Assembly (NCBI GenBank): GCA_030536755.1
Contig: JAUNPJ010000027.1
Span: 1-42,121, forward strand
From: Eubacteriales bacterium
Lineage (GTDB): Bacteria; Bacillota; Clostridia; Lachnospirales; Lachnospiraceae
Length of the DNA: 42,121 bases
Direction: 5' to 3'
How positions within the stretch are numbered: the stretch's first letter is position 1; every line of letters starts with the position of its first letter. Below, piece after piece: positions 33,329 to 42,099 of the stretch. The position numbers and the translations under genes were made by a program. Below the pieces are notes generated by a model. It saw only the letters and a list, made by a program, of their open reading frames with translations. It had not been told where the DNA came from and searched no databases.

Positions 33329-34306
33329 TTATTTTTCACATGAATCTTTCATAGTGATTTTTACTTTATATGTTTTCTTTTCTCCCGGATTTAAGAATTT
33401 CAGCATTCCTGTCTTTCTCATCACATCACGTCCGTCCGGGTAGCAGTTGCCGCATTCCAGACCGAGCACATAATCTCTGATTCCCATCATCTTCCATTCC
33501 ACAAACCCGTCCAGTTCCGTTGCGTCAAAAGAAATGTTCAGCCCGATTCCCAGTTTCGGCTGAAAGATAGAAGCTCTTCCTTCTTCTCCTTCAAACTTAT
33601 GATAATAACAGCGTTCCTGATATCCAACTGTCGGTTTCTCCATATGCATCCAGTTTTCTATATCCTCTGCCGCATGATTGTCTCTTGGCAGTACCTCCAC
33701 CGCCGGTATTTTCACAATGCTGTCTTCGTCCAGCAATGGATATCCCATATTCATGTGGTACAAAATCTCAACAGGCTCTATTTTATCTCCTGTATTGCAG
33801 ATCGTATCACAGATTTCAAAACTGTTTTCCTCAGTAGAAACCCGAATCTCACGCTCCATCCGGAGTTTTCTGCCAAAAATGGTCTCATCTTTTACTACGG
33901 TATGAATAACAAGACCGGCTTCGTCTTCGGTCCAGTAGGCCTGCTCACAGGGCTGATTACCGATAGAACCATGGAGTGGAAGTTCTTCTCCTTCATCCAT
34001 GCATGGAGAGCCCACCGCCTGTAGTCCGCAGGTGGTAAGAAAACCAGCCGTAAAGGTCTTCAGCCAGTTTGCTCCGATACTGTCATAATAAGCCGGTGCT
34101 GCATATCCGCAAGGAGACAGGTAGCTCATATTGATTCCCTTAAAACGCAATCTGGTAATATCACCGCATCTGTCAGGCGAAACAGTGAGCATAAGCCCCT
34201 TTCCATTATTCACTTCAAAGAGACGCATACCGTCACCTTTTCCTCCTACAAGACGATGTTCTTCTACTCCATACAACTGTGTGTCATGTCCTATATATGG
34301 ATTCAT
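33329..34306 (-). CDS. DUF4432-type aldose 1-epimerase-like protein
   Basis: This 325-residue protein resembles the galactose-mutarotase-fold DUF4432 family: LTVSPDRCGDITRLRFKG near residue 40, YLSPCGYAAPAYYD, FTAGFLTTCGLQ with HGSIGNQP near 115, and the C-terminal LGLECGNCYPDG. HGSIGNQP His and the Glu in GLECGN are candidate catalytic residues. The family is often found in sugar operons and is thought to act on sugar anomers. AAAGG precedes the ATG by 10 bases. It is the last gene after a kinase, an isomerase and an aldolase, so it probably supplies the right anomer of the same sugar. Confidence 0.85.
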   Translation of the reverse strand: MNPYIGHDTQLYGVEEHRLVGGKGDGMRLFEVNNGKGLMLTVSPDRCGDITRLRFKGINMSYLSPCGYAAPAYYDSIGANWLKTFTAGFLTTCGLQAVGSPCMDEGEELPLHGSIGNQPCEQAYWTEDEAGLVIHTVVKDETIFGRKLRMEREIRVSTEENSFEICDTICNTGDKIEPVEILYHMNMGYPLLDEDSIVKIPAVEVLPRDNHAAEDIENWMHMEKPTVGYQERCYYHKFEGEEGRASIFQPKLGIGLNISFDATELDGFVEWKMMGIRDYVLGLECGNCYPDGRDVMRKTGMLKFLNPGEKKTYKVKITMKDSCEK

Positions 34307-34339
34307 TTTCTCTTAACCTTTCCCAGACAGCCTGTACCA

Positions 34340-35839
34340 CTACATCAGTGATCTGACTGCCTGATATACATTTTGATATTTTTCATAGATTCTCATATAC
34401 TTTTCATGCATTGCCGATCTTGGTTCATAAGTTTTCATTTCTTGCACCATATGAACTGCGGCATCCTGCAGATCATGAAAAAGTCCTATCGCAATTCCAG
34501 TAAGCATAGCACTTCCTACCGTTCCCGCATCTACAGTTTTCAATGCAACCATAGGCACATTCAGCATATCTGCCTTCATCTGCATCCATTCTTCAGAATG
34601 AGCTCCACCGCCGGTGGCGTGGATTTTTTCAAACCGGATTCCTGAGCCCTGAAGTGCCTGCATATTCAGATACATTTCATAGACCACGCCTTCCATACAA
34701 CCGCGGTAAATATCAGCTGTCGTCGTTGCCGTTGTAAGCCCCAGAACAGCCCCTTTGGAACCGGTATCCATATAGGGGGTTGCAGCGCCTGCAAAATGAG
34801 GCAGTACCAGAAGCCCGCTTGGAATCTGTCCTTTCTGAGACGCATAAGCCTGTTCCAGATACTCATTGACAGAAATCCCCTGTTCTTTCGCCAACTCCAT
34901 TTCTTTTTTTGCCAGTGTCTCCGTACACCACTGCATCAGGGCTCCCCCAGTGTAGGAAAATGCATATGCCACATATTTTCCCGGTATTACGTAAGGCACT
35001 ACGGAAAAATATCCCTGATACATCACGTTGATGTCCGGTATCTGATCGTACACCGGAGTAAGGCATTCTACTGTTCCTGCCCCATCCACGGCTACAGAGC
35101 CGTCAAAAGCACCTGCTCCTACAGCTGCTGATACCTGATCGTGACTCACAGAAACTACTTTTGTATCCCGGCCAAGTCCCGTCTTCTGTACTGCTGCCAG
35201 ACTGACCGTCCCGGCAACAGTTCCGGTCGGTACCGGCTTTGCCATCAGCCCCATATCAATTCCTGCCGCCTCAAATATTTCTCGACTCCAGCAGAGGTTT
35301 CGAATATCAAATGCCATCGTTCTGGTGGCAAGGGAATAATCAATCTGTGCATTTCCCGTCAGATGATAGACCACATAATCTTCCATCAAAAAAATCTTAC
35401 AGGCAGAAGAATATACCTCCGGCTGATTCTTCTTGATCCACATAATTTTGGAAATGCTGTACATTTCATGCGGACGGAGACCGGTAATATTCGCAATCTC
35501 CCGTTCTCCAAGTTTTTCAACCAGTTCCCGGCATTCTTCCTTTCCTCGCGGATCCGTATAGAGCATGGCCGGATGAAGCGGTTCTCCCGCCTCATCCACA
35601 CAGACAAAAGTTTCTCCAAAGCTGGTAACACCGATTCCTGCAATATCAGGATACTTTTTTGCCATCTCATGAATACATGCATATACGCCTTCCATGATTA
35701 CTGATACATCCACCTCATGTCCGCCTACAGCACGTTTCACCGGATAATCACGATATGCTTTATCCAGATATATCCCTTGTTCATCAAAAACAGTACATTT
35801 ACAGCCGGTTGTTCCTATATCCAATCCCACAATTTTCAT
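34340..35839 (-). CDS. FGGY-family carbohydrate kinase, substrate unknown
   Basis: This 499-residue FGGY kinase has an N-terminal ATPase lobe with GLDIGTTGCKCTVFDEQG, GVTSFGETFVCVDEAG and YTDPRGKEE, a central SHDQVSAAVGAGAF with the catalytic Asp, and a C-terminal adenosine-site region GGGAHSEEWMQMKADML. It phosphorylates a ketose or polyol, probably the product of the neighbouring isomerase. The ATG at 35839 has GAGGG 7 bases upstream; in-frame starts further up (35845, 35866) lack proper spacing. It starts 13 bases after the isomerase stop, so the two are tightly coupled. It is distinct from the RhaB in this window. Confidence 0.9.
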   Translation of the reverse strand: MKIVGLDIGTTGCKCTVFDEQGIYLDKAYRDYPVKRAVGGHEVDVSVIMEGVYACIHEMAKKYPDIAGIGVTSFGETFVCVDEAGEPLHPAMLYTDPRGKEECRELVEKLGEREIANITGLRPHEMYSISKIMWIKKNQPEVYSSACKIFLMEDYVVYHLTGNAQIDYSLATRTMAFDIRNLCWSREIFEAAGIDMGLMAKPVPTGTVAGTVSLAAVQKTGLGRDTKVVSVSHDQVSAAVGAGAFDGSVAVDGAGTVECLTPVYDQIPDINVMYQGYFSVVPYVIPGKYVAYAFSYTGGALMQWCTETLAKKEMELAKEQGISVNEYLEQAYASQKGQIPSGLLVLPHFAGAATPYMDTGSKGAVLGLTTATTTADIYRGCMEGVVYEMYLNMQALQGSGIRFEKIHATGGGAHSEEWMQMKADMLNVPMVALKTVDAGTVGSAMLTGIAIGLFHDLQDAAVHMVQEMKTYEPRSAMHEKYMRIYEKYQNVYQAVRSLM

Positions 35840-35852
35840 AGTCATTCCCTCA

Positions 35853-37256
35853 TTAATCAATGTCAACCCACTCGTATCCGAGATATGTCGTAAATGCCTC
35901 TTTTAAGATTTCTTTCATATGCCCTACACCTACGCAGGTGTGATGCTTAAAGCCGCCTTTAGCCAGTTTAATCATTTTATCCTGCATGTTATCGATGGCG
36001 CAAACTCCTGCGCATCCGAAATATGCCTCTTCGATTGGGTCATCGGTGAATTCTGCTTCGCTGGCATACATAACCACCTTCCCATCTACGGTTAAGCAGT
36101 TGGAAATAGTAGTTTTCATTGGGCGAATGCGTCCTTCATTGGTTCCCCATCCGGATCCCGGATCACCTTTTGCAAACATCTTATGCTCGGTAACCGTTCC
36201 TTTTTCCGTCATGAGACTCTGTGCAGTCGATCCACAGTGGAACAGGATTACCTTGTTCTCATCATCTCCGTAGTTATTGTTCCAGTCAAGGACAGCAGTA
36301 GGCTGCTCGCTGGCGAGTGCCATTGCCCTCATGGATATAGCAGAAGTCAGGTCAATTTCACATGAGGTCACGATACCGCGATCATTCAACTCAGAAAGGA
36401 GTACACATGGACATACACGAAGGATTGTTTCCATCTCATTCCAGCAGCGAATTGCCAAAGCATCCAGATGATACTCTTCCACATACTCGTCAATGACAAC
36501 AGAAATTTTAGCCAGAGTATTTTTGTTCTCCTCCGGAACCTTACTAAAATCACTATATTTCATAAGGCTTTCCTTCTTAGCAGCTACAGCAGCATCCTCA
36601 TCAGATTTTGCATTTACTTTAAATACAAGCTCTGAAAGATCAAAGGACTCTACGGTAATGCCGTTTTTCTGTAAACCAATCTCATCAAACCTGGTTGTCT
36701 TGAAAGCAGTGGTTCTTGCACCAATACAGCCGATGGTAAATCTCTTCATTCCGTTTACGACACGGCAGATTGCAGCAAAGTCTCTTAAATTCTCCTGAAA
36801 TTTATCAGAAAGTGGATGAACTACATGCGGTTTCAATACAGTGAATGGTACGTGATACTGGGTAAACACATCTGTAACTGAGAATTTTCCGCAGAATGCG
36901 TCTCTACGGTGTGCAAAATCCATCTTGCCAATCTCATCCGGATATGCCTGCATCAGAATTGGAACTCCTGCATCCTGAAGTGCTGTAATGGCACCATTTT
37001 CATCTGCAAAGATTGGCATGGAAAAAATAACGCCATCGTACTCTCCTTCATGTTCTTTTAACCATTTAGCATAGAGGCGTCCTTCATCCCTTGTCTCAAT
37101 CCCGCCAAATCTGGTCAGTTCCGCATCCATGGCAATGTAATCATACCCCGCATCTGTCACAGCCTTGATCATATCTTCTCTTGCTCCGTAAATCAGTTCT
37201 CCCGGCATAAATCCACGGTTACAAAATGCCAGTGCAAATGTCATCTTTTTACTCAT
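35853..37256 (-). CDS. L-fucose/D-arabinose isomerase-like sugar isomerase
   Basis: This 467-residue protein belongs to the FucI/AraA-like isomerase superfamily (COG2407 type, shorter than the roughly 590-aa classical FucI). Metal-site segments are visible: TSCEIDLTSAIS (Glu), VLDWNNNYGDDENKV (Asp) and KHHTCVGVGHM (His). RCWNEMETILRVCPCVLLSE is a family signature. It should convert an aldose to a ketose in the cytoplasm with a divalent metal. AGGAG lies 8 bases before the ATG. It sits between a class II aldolase and an FGGY kinase, which together form a complete aldose to triose-phosphate route. The sugar is not determined; deoxyhexose or pentose is likely. Confidence 0.88.
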   Translation of the reverse strand: MSKKMTFALAFCNRGFMPGELIYGAREDMIKAVTDAGYDYIAMDAELTRFGGIETRDEGRLYAKWLKEHEGEYDGVIFSMPIFADENGAITALQDAGVPILMQAYPDEIGKMDFAHRRDAFCGKFSVTDVFTQYHVPFTVLKPHVVHPLSDKFQENLRDFAAICRVVNGMKRFTIGCIGARTTAFKTTRFDEIGLQKNGITVESFDLSELVFKVNAKSDEDAAVAAKKESLMKYSDFSKVPEENKNTLAKISVVIDEYVEEYHLDALAIRCWNEMETILRVCPCVLLSELNDRGIVTSCEIDLTSAISMRAMALASEQPTAVLDWNNNYGDDENKVILFHCGSTAQSLMTEKGTVTEHKMFAKGDPGSGWGTNEGRIRPMKTTISNCLTVDGKVVMYASEAEFTDDPIEEAYFGCAGVCAIDNMQDKMIKLAKGGFKHHTCVGVGHMKEILKEAFTTYLGYEWVDID

Positions 37257-37276
37257 TTTCGCTTCTCCTTTTTTTC

Positions 37277-38143
37277 TTAATCTAATAGTGCAAACATTTT
37301 CATTGCTGCTTTTACATTTTCTTTCATTGCATCCCTTGCCGCCATGGACGCAGAAGAGAAAAACATTGGTTCTCCTTCTTTTACGCTGTTTACATATTCT
37401 GCCACCGCATTTCCGCCGGATTTATCCATATATGTAAAATAATTCACCTTTCTTACCCCCGCATGGATTGCTTTGAAATAATCTTCTTTGCTCACACCTG
37501 AGCCGCCATGCATGACAACCGGAATGTCGCCTGTAAGACTTCTCACATTCTTCACAACTTCAAAATCCAACTTCGGCTGTGTCAGGTATATTCCATGTGT
37601 TGTACCAAAAGAACAGGCAAGGGCATCAATTCCCGTCTCTTCTACAAATATTTTCGCCTGATGTGGGTCTGTATAGATCTTAGTATCATCGTTCTCACCA
37701 CTGTCATCCCCGGCACCGGACTCTCTTCTTCCCATAGAACCAAGCTCTGCTTCTACCGAAGCCCCTGTCTTTGCTGCCATGGCAACTGCTTTTTTTGTAT
37801 TCTCCAGGTTTTCTTCATAGGAAAGTGTTGAGCCATCATACATAATTGCTGTAAATCCTATATCGAGTGCCTGCTGCAAATATTCCAGGGTCTCACCATG
37901 ATCCAGATGGACGCATACCGGAACTTTAGATTTTTCCGCCGCATTTACCATAATTGGTCCAATCACAGCAAGTGGGATCCACGGTTCGTGACACTGTGCG
38001 AACTGAATGATAACCGGCAGATCCAGTTCTTCCGCCGCTTCAATCACTGCCTGAAGTGCCTCAAGATTTGGTGTATTAAAGGAGCCAACAGCTATCTTTT
38101 TTTCCTCGGCAATCTTCATTACGTCGTTTAATGTTGCTAACAT
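37277..38143 (-). CDS. Class II (zinc) ketose-phosphate aldolase
   Basis: This 288-residue FBA/KbaY/GatY-family aldolase has the catalytic Asp81 and zinc His82 in HLDHGE, zinc His183 in GTTHGIYL, His212 in MHGGSGV and Asn234 in KVNYFTYMD. In ordinary fructose- or tagatose-bisphosphate aldolases the last motif is N-(I/V)-(D/A/N)-T-(D/E). Here it is NYFTYM, so the acidic residue is lost, suggesting a different ketose phosphate. The start at 38143 has AAGGAGG 8 bases upstream; the frame upstream to 38215 has no site. It is the first gene of the aldolase-isomerase-kinase-epimerase unit and probably yields DHAP and an aldehyde. Confidence 0.88.
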   Translation of the reverse strand: MLATLNDVMKIAEEKKIAVGSFNTPNLEALQAVIEAAEELDLPVIIQFAQCHEPWIPLAVIGPIMVNAAEKSKVPVCVHLDHGETLEYLQQALDIGFTAIMYDGSTLSYEENLENTKKAVAMAAKTGASVEAELGSMGRRESGAGDDSGENDDTKIYTDPHQAKIFVEETGIDALACSFGTTHGIYLTQPKLDFEVVKNVRSLTGDIPVVMHGGSGVSKEDYFKAIHAGVRKVNYFTYMDKSGGNAVAEYVNSVKEGEPMFFSSASMAARDAMKENVKAAMKMFALLD

Positions 38144-38202
38144 ATTCGTTATCCTCCTTATCTTCTTTCTGTTATAAATACTATCCTTCTTTTTTCCTTT
38201 TT

Positions 38203-38232
38203 TATATAGAATCATGTTCTTTTTACTTTGAA
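38203..38232 (-). promoter_or_regulatory. Candidate promoter of the aldolase-isomerase-kinase unit
   Basis: On the minus strand, TTCAAA (38227-38232), an 18-base spacer and TATATA (38203-38208), downstream of palindrome D and about 60 bases before the ATG at 38143. If real, it makes the second sugar unit separable from rhaBAD. Confidence 0.4.
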
Positions 38233-38261
38233 TTTGTTCGCAGATATGTTAAAATTTATGG

Positions 38262-38333
38262 ATGGGACAGGGGACAGGTTTGTGTCCGGAATTACTTCCG
38301 TAATTCCGGACACAAACCTGTCCCCTGTCCCAT
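38262..38333. repeat. REP-like palindrome D after rhaD
   Basis: Two perfect 34-bp arms (38262-38295, 38300-38333) enclose the loop TTCC. The inner 31 bp of each arm are identical to palindromes B and C. It begins 5 bases after the rhaD stop codon (38339-38341, minus strand), exactly where a terminator would separate rhaBAD from the next unit. Confidence 0.9.
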
Positions 38334-38338
38334 TGCAG

Positions 38339-39166
38339 TTATTTTTCATATAAGAATTTTTCTGGCAATACAACATGAAATCCTTTTGCAAGATCTCTGA
38401 AATTCTGTGGAGTAATTGTCTGCAACTTGTCTGATCTCATAGACAGCATTTTCACAAGAATCTCTGCGGATTTCTCTACGGTATGCATCAGTCCAAATGT
38501 CAAATCAAAGTCTTCCCCAGAACAGAACATTCCGTGATGTGCCCAGATTGCTACATCATACTTCTTCATCAGTTCACTGGTTGCTACCGCAATATCACGT
38601 CCTCCCGGAACCATCCATCCTACTACTCCGATTCCGGATGGAAATACAACCGGGCATTCTGTTGCCATTTCCCATAATTCTCTTGTAAACACTTCATCCG
38701 TTAACGGAAGAACAAAAGTCAACGCGATAACATTTGTTGTATGTGCATGATAGATTACTCTGTGAGTACCGCCCGATGCTCTCTTTTTCACTTCATGATT
38801 CATCAGGTGGCTTGGCAGTTCGCTTGTCGGTCTTCCTCCATTTACCAGCCCCCAGCAGATTCTGTAGTTCTCGCCTTTTTCATCCAGCTCGATAATACAG
38901 ATGCTGTCTTCCGGATCCAGAATAACGTTACGGAAATATTTTCCGCTTCCTGTTACCATGAAGAATTCTCCTGCCAGATCTGGCACAGATGTACCGATCT
39001 CTTTCCATTCGCCGTCGAAGCTTAAATATTCCTTTACTTCTGCCACTTCTTCCTCTTTCATACGATAGGAAAGGTTTCCGCCATTTCTCTCATGCCATCC
39101 CTGTTCCCATCCATCATTACACATACGGATAAATCCCTGTACAAATTTTACATCTACAATACTCAT
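38339..39166 (-). CDS. rhaD: L-rhamnulose-1-phosphate aldolase
   Basis: This 275-residue class II aldolase (E. coli RhaD has 274) cleaves L-rhamnulose 1-phosphate to DHAP and L-lactaldehyde. The visible family marks are GWHERNGGNLSYR near residue 25, the phosphate-binding MVTGSGKYFRN, zinc ligands in VIYHAHTTNVIALT, and WAHHGMFCSGEDFD near the C-terminus. The ATG at 39166 has AAGGAG 9 bases upstream; the upstream frame overlaps rhaA and has no site. It is the third gene of rhaB-rhaA-rhaD, 37 bases after rhaA, followed by palindrome D. Confidence 0.95.
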   Translation of the reverse strand: MSIVDVKFVQGFIRMCNDGWEQGWHERNGGNLSYRMKEEEVAEVKEYLSFDGEWKEIGTSVPDLAGEFFMVTGSGKYFRNVILDPEDSICIIELDEKGENYRICWGLVNGGRPTSELPSHLMNHEVKKRASGGTHRVIYHAHTTNVIALTFVLPLTDEVFTRELWEMATECPVVFPSGIGVVGWMVPGGRDIAVATSELMKKYDVAIWAHHGMFCSGEDFDLTFGLMHTVEKSAEILVKMLSMRSDKLQTITPQNFRDLAKGFHVVLPEKFLYEK

Positions 39167-39203
39167 GATTTTCTTCTCCTTCCAGAACATATTCTTATTT
39201 TGA

Positions 39204-40460
39204 TTAATTTCTCTTACTGAGGACTTCTGTTTCGTATTTTTCCACTTCTTCAAACCAGCCTTCTGCCGCTACACCGCATCTTCTGCAATACTCTTCCCAG
39301 ATATCGCCGATTGGAAGTGTCTTTACTTCTTCCTGCATTACCATCTTTTTGGACATCTGATTGGTATCCTGAAGTTCCTTTAACATTTCATTCGGAGTAC
39401 AAAGTGCACTTAAGAGTGCTTTCTGGAAGCTTCTGAATCCAGTCACCCATGCAGAAATACGGTTGATGGATGCATCAAAATAATCCAGTGCGATATAAGT
39501 ACGTTCGATACCACCTTCGCAGCGAACGATTTCTTTTGCAATCTCTTTTGTCTCATCGTCAAAAAGAACCACATGATCGGAATCCCAGCGGATCGGACGT
39601 GTAACGTGCAGTGCGATTTCCGGGAAAAATGTCAATAATGCCGAAATCTTATCAGAAACGACTTCCGTCGGATGATAGTGTCCGTTGTCCATAAGCGGCA
39701 GGCATTTGTCAATGTTTGCTGCTGCATAGCTCAGCGAGAACTCTGCAGAACCTACTGTATAAGCCTCAACTCCGATACCAAATACTTTGGATTCCACACA
39801 TGGTTTTACCATCTTTGGATCATATGGCTCTGAAAGGATTGCATCAATAGATTCTTTATAGCGGACTCTCGGTCCCATACGGTCAGCAGGAACATCCTTG
39901 TATCCATCCCCCGTCCAGATATTCATAACACAAGGAACTCCTGTCTGCTCTGCAAAATAAGAAGAGATACGGATACATGCCTTTCCATGCTCAATCCAGA
40001 ATTTTCTTGTTTCTTCATCCGGACTTGAAAGTGTCAGACCATCTTTTACTCGGTCGTGCGAGAAAAATGTTGGATTAAAGTCTAATCCCATTCCCCTCTC
40101 TTTTGCAAAATCAACCCATTTCTGGAAATGTTTTGGCTCCAATTTATCACGGTCTGCAAACTCACCATCCTCAAAAATCGCATAGCATGCATGTACATTA
40201 ATTTTTTTCTTTCCCGGCATCAGGCTCATCGCCTTATCCATATCTGCCAGAAGTTCTTCCGGTGTTCTTGCTCTTCCCGGATAGTCTCCTGTCGTCTGAA
40301 TTCCTCCGGTAAGAGGTCCTTCGTGATCAAATCCAATGACATCATCTCCCTGCCAGCAGTGCAGCGAAACAGGGATATTCATACATTTTTCAATTGCCGC
40401 TTCTGTGTCTACACCAAGTCTTGCATAAATTTCTCTTGCTGATTCATAGCGTGTTACCAT
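39204..40460 (-). CDS. rhaA: L-rhamnose isomerase
   Basis: This 418-residue protein (E. coli RhaA has 419) converts L-rhamnose to L-rhamnulose. The TIM-barrel landmarks are SLHCWQGDDVIGFD near residue 32, MNIWTGDGYKDVPADRMGPR near 185, and the metal-binding segments GVEAYTVGSAEFSLSYA, MDNGHYHPTEVVSDKI and RPIRWDSDHVVLFDDE. AGGAG lies 7 bases before the ATG. It lies between rhaB (44-base gap) and rhaD (37-base gap) in the canonical operon. Confidence 0.97.
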   Translation of the reverse strand: MVTRYESAREIYARLGVDTEAAIEKCMNIPVSLHCWQGDDVIGFDHEGPLTGGIQTTGDYPGRARTPEELLADMDKAMSLMPGKKKINVHACYAIFEDGEFADRDKLEPKHFQKWVDFAKERGMGLDFNPTFFSHDRVKDGLTLSSPDEETRKFWIEHGKACIRISSYFAEQTGVPCVMNIWTGDGYKDVPADRMGPRVRYKESIDAILSEPYDPKMVKPCVESKVFGIGVEAYTVGSAEFSLSYAAANIDKCLPLMDNGHYHPTEVVSDKISALLTFFPEIALHVTRPIRWDSDHVVLFDDETKEIAKEIVRCEGGIERTYIALDYFDASINRISAWVTGFRSFQKALLSALCTPNEMLKELQDTNQMSKKMVMQEEVKTLPIGDIWEEYCRRCGVAAEGWFEEVEKYETEVLSKRN

Positions 40461-40504
40461 AATCTTTCTCCTTTATCATTCTATTTTCTTTTTTGTCTAT
40501 TCTT

Positions 40505-41926
40505 TCATTCATCTTCCTGCAATTGAGGTTCATAGATTTTTACATCAAAGGATTCCCGTACACATTTTCTTGCTTCAAAAAGATTTTTGAATTTTCCGTC
40601 CCGGATCATCTGTGCCATGATATTTCCAATGGCTGTCGCTTCTCCCGGTCCTGCATACACCGTTTTCTTTGTTGCATTAGCAGTTAACTGGTTCAGATAA
40701 GCCGCGTTTGAACCTCCGCCGATGATATAGATTTCACCGTATTCCTTATGTGTATTCGCTTCAATTTCATGTACAGTTCTTCCATAACACTCAGCCAGGC
40801 TCTGGTAGATGACTGCCGCTATCTCTCCGACTGACTCCGGTACTTTCTGATCCGTATCTGCACAATAGTCCTTAATTGCCTGGATCATACTATCCGGTGC
40901 CAGAAACACTTCATGATTCACATCTACTCTTGACGGGAAGGATTTGCATGTTTCTGCCATCTCACATAGTTCTGCAAAAGAATAGCTGTCATTCAGTTCA
41001 TGTCGTACTGATTGGATCATCCAAAGCCCCATAATATTTTTCAGATAACGAAATCTGTAATCATATCCGCCTTCATTGGTGAAATTCGCTCTTCGGCTGT
41101 CTTCTGTACAGATTGCATCCACGACTTCAGTTCCCATCAATGACCATGTACCGGAACTGATATATAACCCTTCTCCTTCTGCCTTCGGCATTGCCATCAC
41201 TGCGGATGCTGTATCATGACTTGCACAAAGTACAACTGTCAGATCATATCCGATCTCATTTTGAATGTCTTCCTTAAGATTTCCCACAATTGTCCCCGGC
41301 ACGGACAATGGAAGGAATATCTCTGAAGGATATCCCAGATTTTTAATCAAGGATTCATCCCATTGGTTATAAAATGGACTCACCAACTGTGTCGAAGTGC
41401 CATTTGTATACTCTGACATCTTATTGCCGGTCAGTAAGAACTGAAAATAATCCGGCAGCATAAGGAACGTCTTTGCCTTTTCTAGAAGTTCCGGTGTGTT
41501 TTGCTTTACAGCCATAAGCTGGTAAATGGTGTTAAAGATCTGCTTCTGAATTCCTGTCTTATGATATAATTCCGGTTCCTGAATTCTCTTATATACTTCT
41601 GCATCCATTCCGGTTGTTCTGCTGTCCCGATAGCCGTATGTGTCCCCAAGTACCTGATCCTTTTCGTCCAGCAGTACATAATCGACTGCCCATGTGTCAA
41701 TGGACATACTCGCAGGGATTTTACCTATTTCTTTACATTTCTTCATACCAGCCACGATTTCAGAAAACAATCTCTGAATGTCCCATAGTCTTTTACCATC
41801 CTGATTGGTCATACCATTTTCAAAACGATAGATCTCTTCCAGAATCATTCTTCCATTTTCAATATGCCCAAGAATGTGCCGTCCACTGGAAGCTCCGATG
41901 TCAACTGCTAAATAATATGTCTGCAT
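40505..41926 (-). CDS. rhaB: Rhamnulokinase
   Basis: This 473-residue FGGY kinase has RhaB-specific motifs: AVDIGASSGRHILGHIENG at the start, SIDTWAVDYVLLDEK, YRDSRTTGMD, the catalytic CASHDTASAVMAMP and GTWSLMGTEV. It phosphorylates L-rhamnulose at C1. The ATG at 41926 has AGGAG 8 bases upstream; the preceding GTG at 41929 is a less likely start. It is the first gene of rhaBAD. The operon regulator is not in the window. Confidence 0.96.
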   Translation of the reverse strand: MQTYYLAVDIGASSGRHILGHIENGRMILEEIYRFENGMTNQDGKRLWDIQRLFSEIVAGMKKCKEIGKIPASMSIDTWAVDYVLLDEKDQVLGDTYGYRDSRTTGMDAEVYKRIQEPELYHKTGIQKQIFNTIYQLMAVKQNTPELLEKAKTFLMLPDYFQFLLTGNKMSEYTNGTSTQLVSPFYNQWDESLIKNLGYPSEIFLPLSVPGTIVGNLKEDIQNEIGYDLTVVLCASHDTASAVMAMPKAEGEGLYISSGTWSLMGTEVVDAICTEDSRRANFTNEGGYDYRFRYLKNIMGLWMIQSVRHELNDSYSFAELCEMAETCKSFPSRVDVNHEVFLAPDSMIQAIKDYCADTDQKVPESVGEIAAVIYQSLAECYGRTVHEIEANTHKEYGEIYIIGGGSNAAYLNQLTANATKKTVYAGPGEATAIGNIMAQMIRDGKFKNLFEARKCVRESFDVKIYEPQLQEDE

Positions 41927-41976
41927 CACAGTTTCTCCTTTCTCTTCCCCTTTCTTTTAAGACAAATATATCAAAA

Positions 41977-42005
41977 ACCGACTTACAGTTTTAGATTCTG
42001 GTTTG
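41977..42005 (-). promoter_or_regulatory. Candidate rhaBAD promoter
   Basis: On the minus strand TTGGTC (near 42000-42005), a 17-base spacer and TGTAAG (near 41977-41982). The hexamers are imperfect, as expected for an activator-dependent sugar promoter. TTGGT-CA-AACCA makes a small inverted repeat over the -35. Alternative hexamers nearby (TATATT) cannot be excluded. Confidence 0.3.
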
Positions 42006-42054
42006 ACCAAAAAACTGTCCTTATTTTCCATTTTCGTAAAAATCCTATAAAAAA

Positions 42055-42099
42055 AAGAATAAACAAAATCGACATCTATCGTCCACTTTGTTTATTCTT
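42055..42099 (-). terminator. 13-bp inverted repeat followed by T-run upstream of rhaB
   Basis: AAGAATAAACAAA (42055-42067) is perfectly mirrored by TTTGTTTATTCTT (42087-42099) with a 19-base loop that itself holds GAC/GTC. Read on the minus strand, the second arm runs into eight T residues. It may be the terminator of a gene beyond the window or an operator for rha control. The stem is AT-rich, so either reading is tentative. Confidence 0.45.

Noticed and set aside
4915-38333. The recurring palindromes as a CRISPR array
   Set aside because: The copies are kilobases apart, are full inverted repeats rather than short repeats with spacers, and no cas gene is present.
38339-39253. Longer rhaD start overlapping the end of rhaA
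   Set aside because: The extra 29 residues are low-complexity Lys/Asn-rich reading of the rhaA end in another frame; AAGGAG supports the start at 39166.
38339-41926. A complete lactaldehyde-to-propanediol branch or rhamnose regulator in this locus
   Set aside because: No FucO-like reductase, lactaldehyde dehydrogenase, rhamnose mutarotase RhaM or RhaR/RhaS-type gene lies next to rhaBAD in the window; they must be elsewhere.
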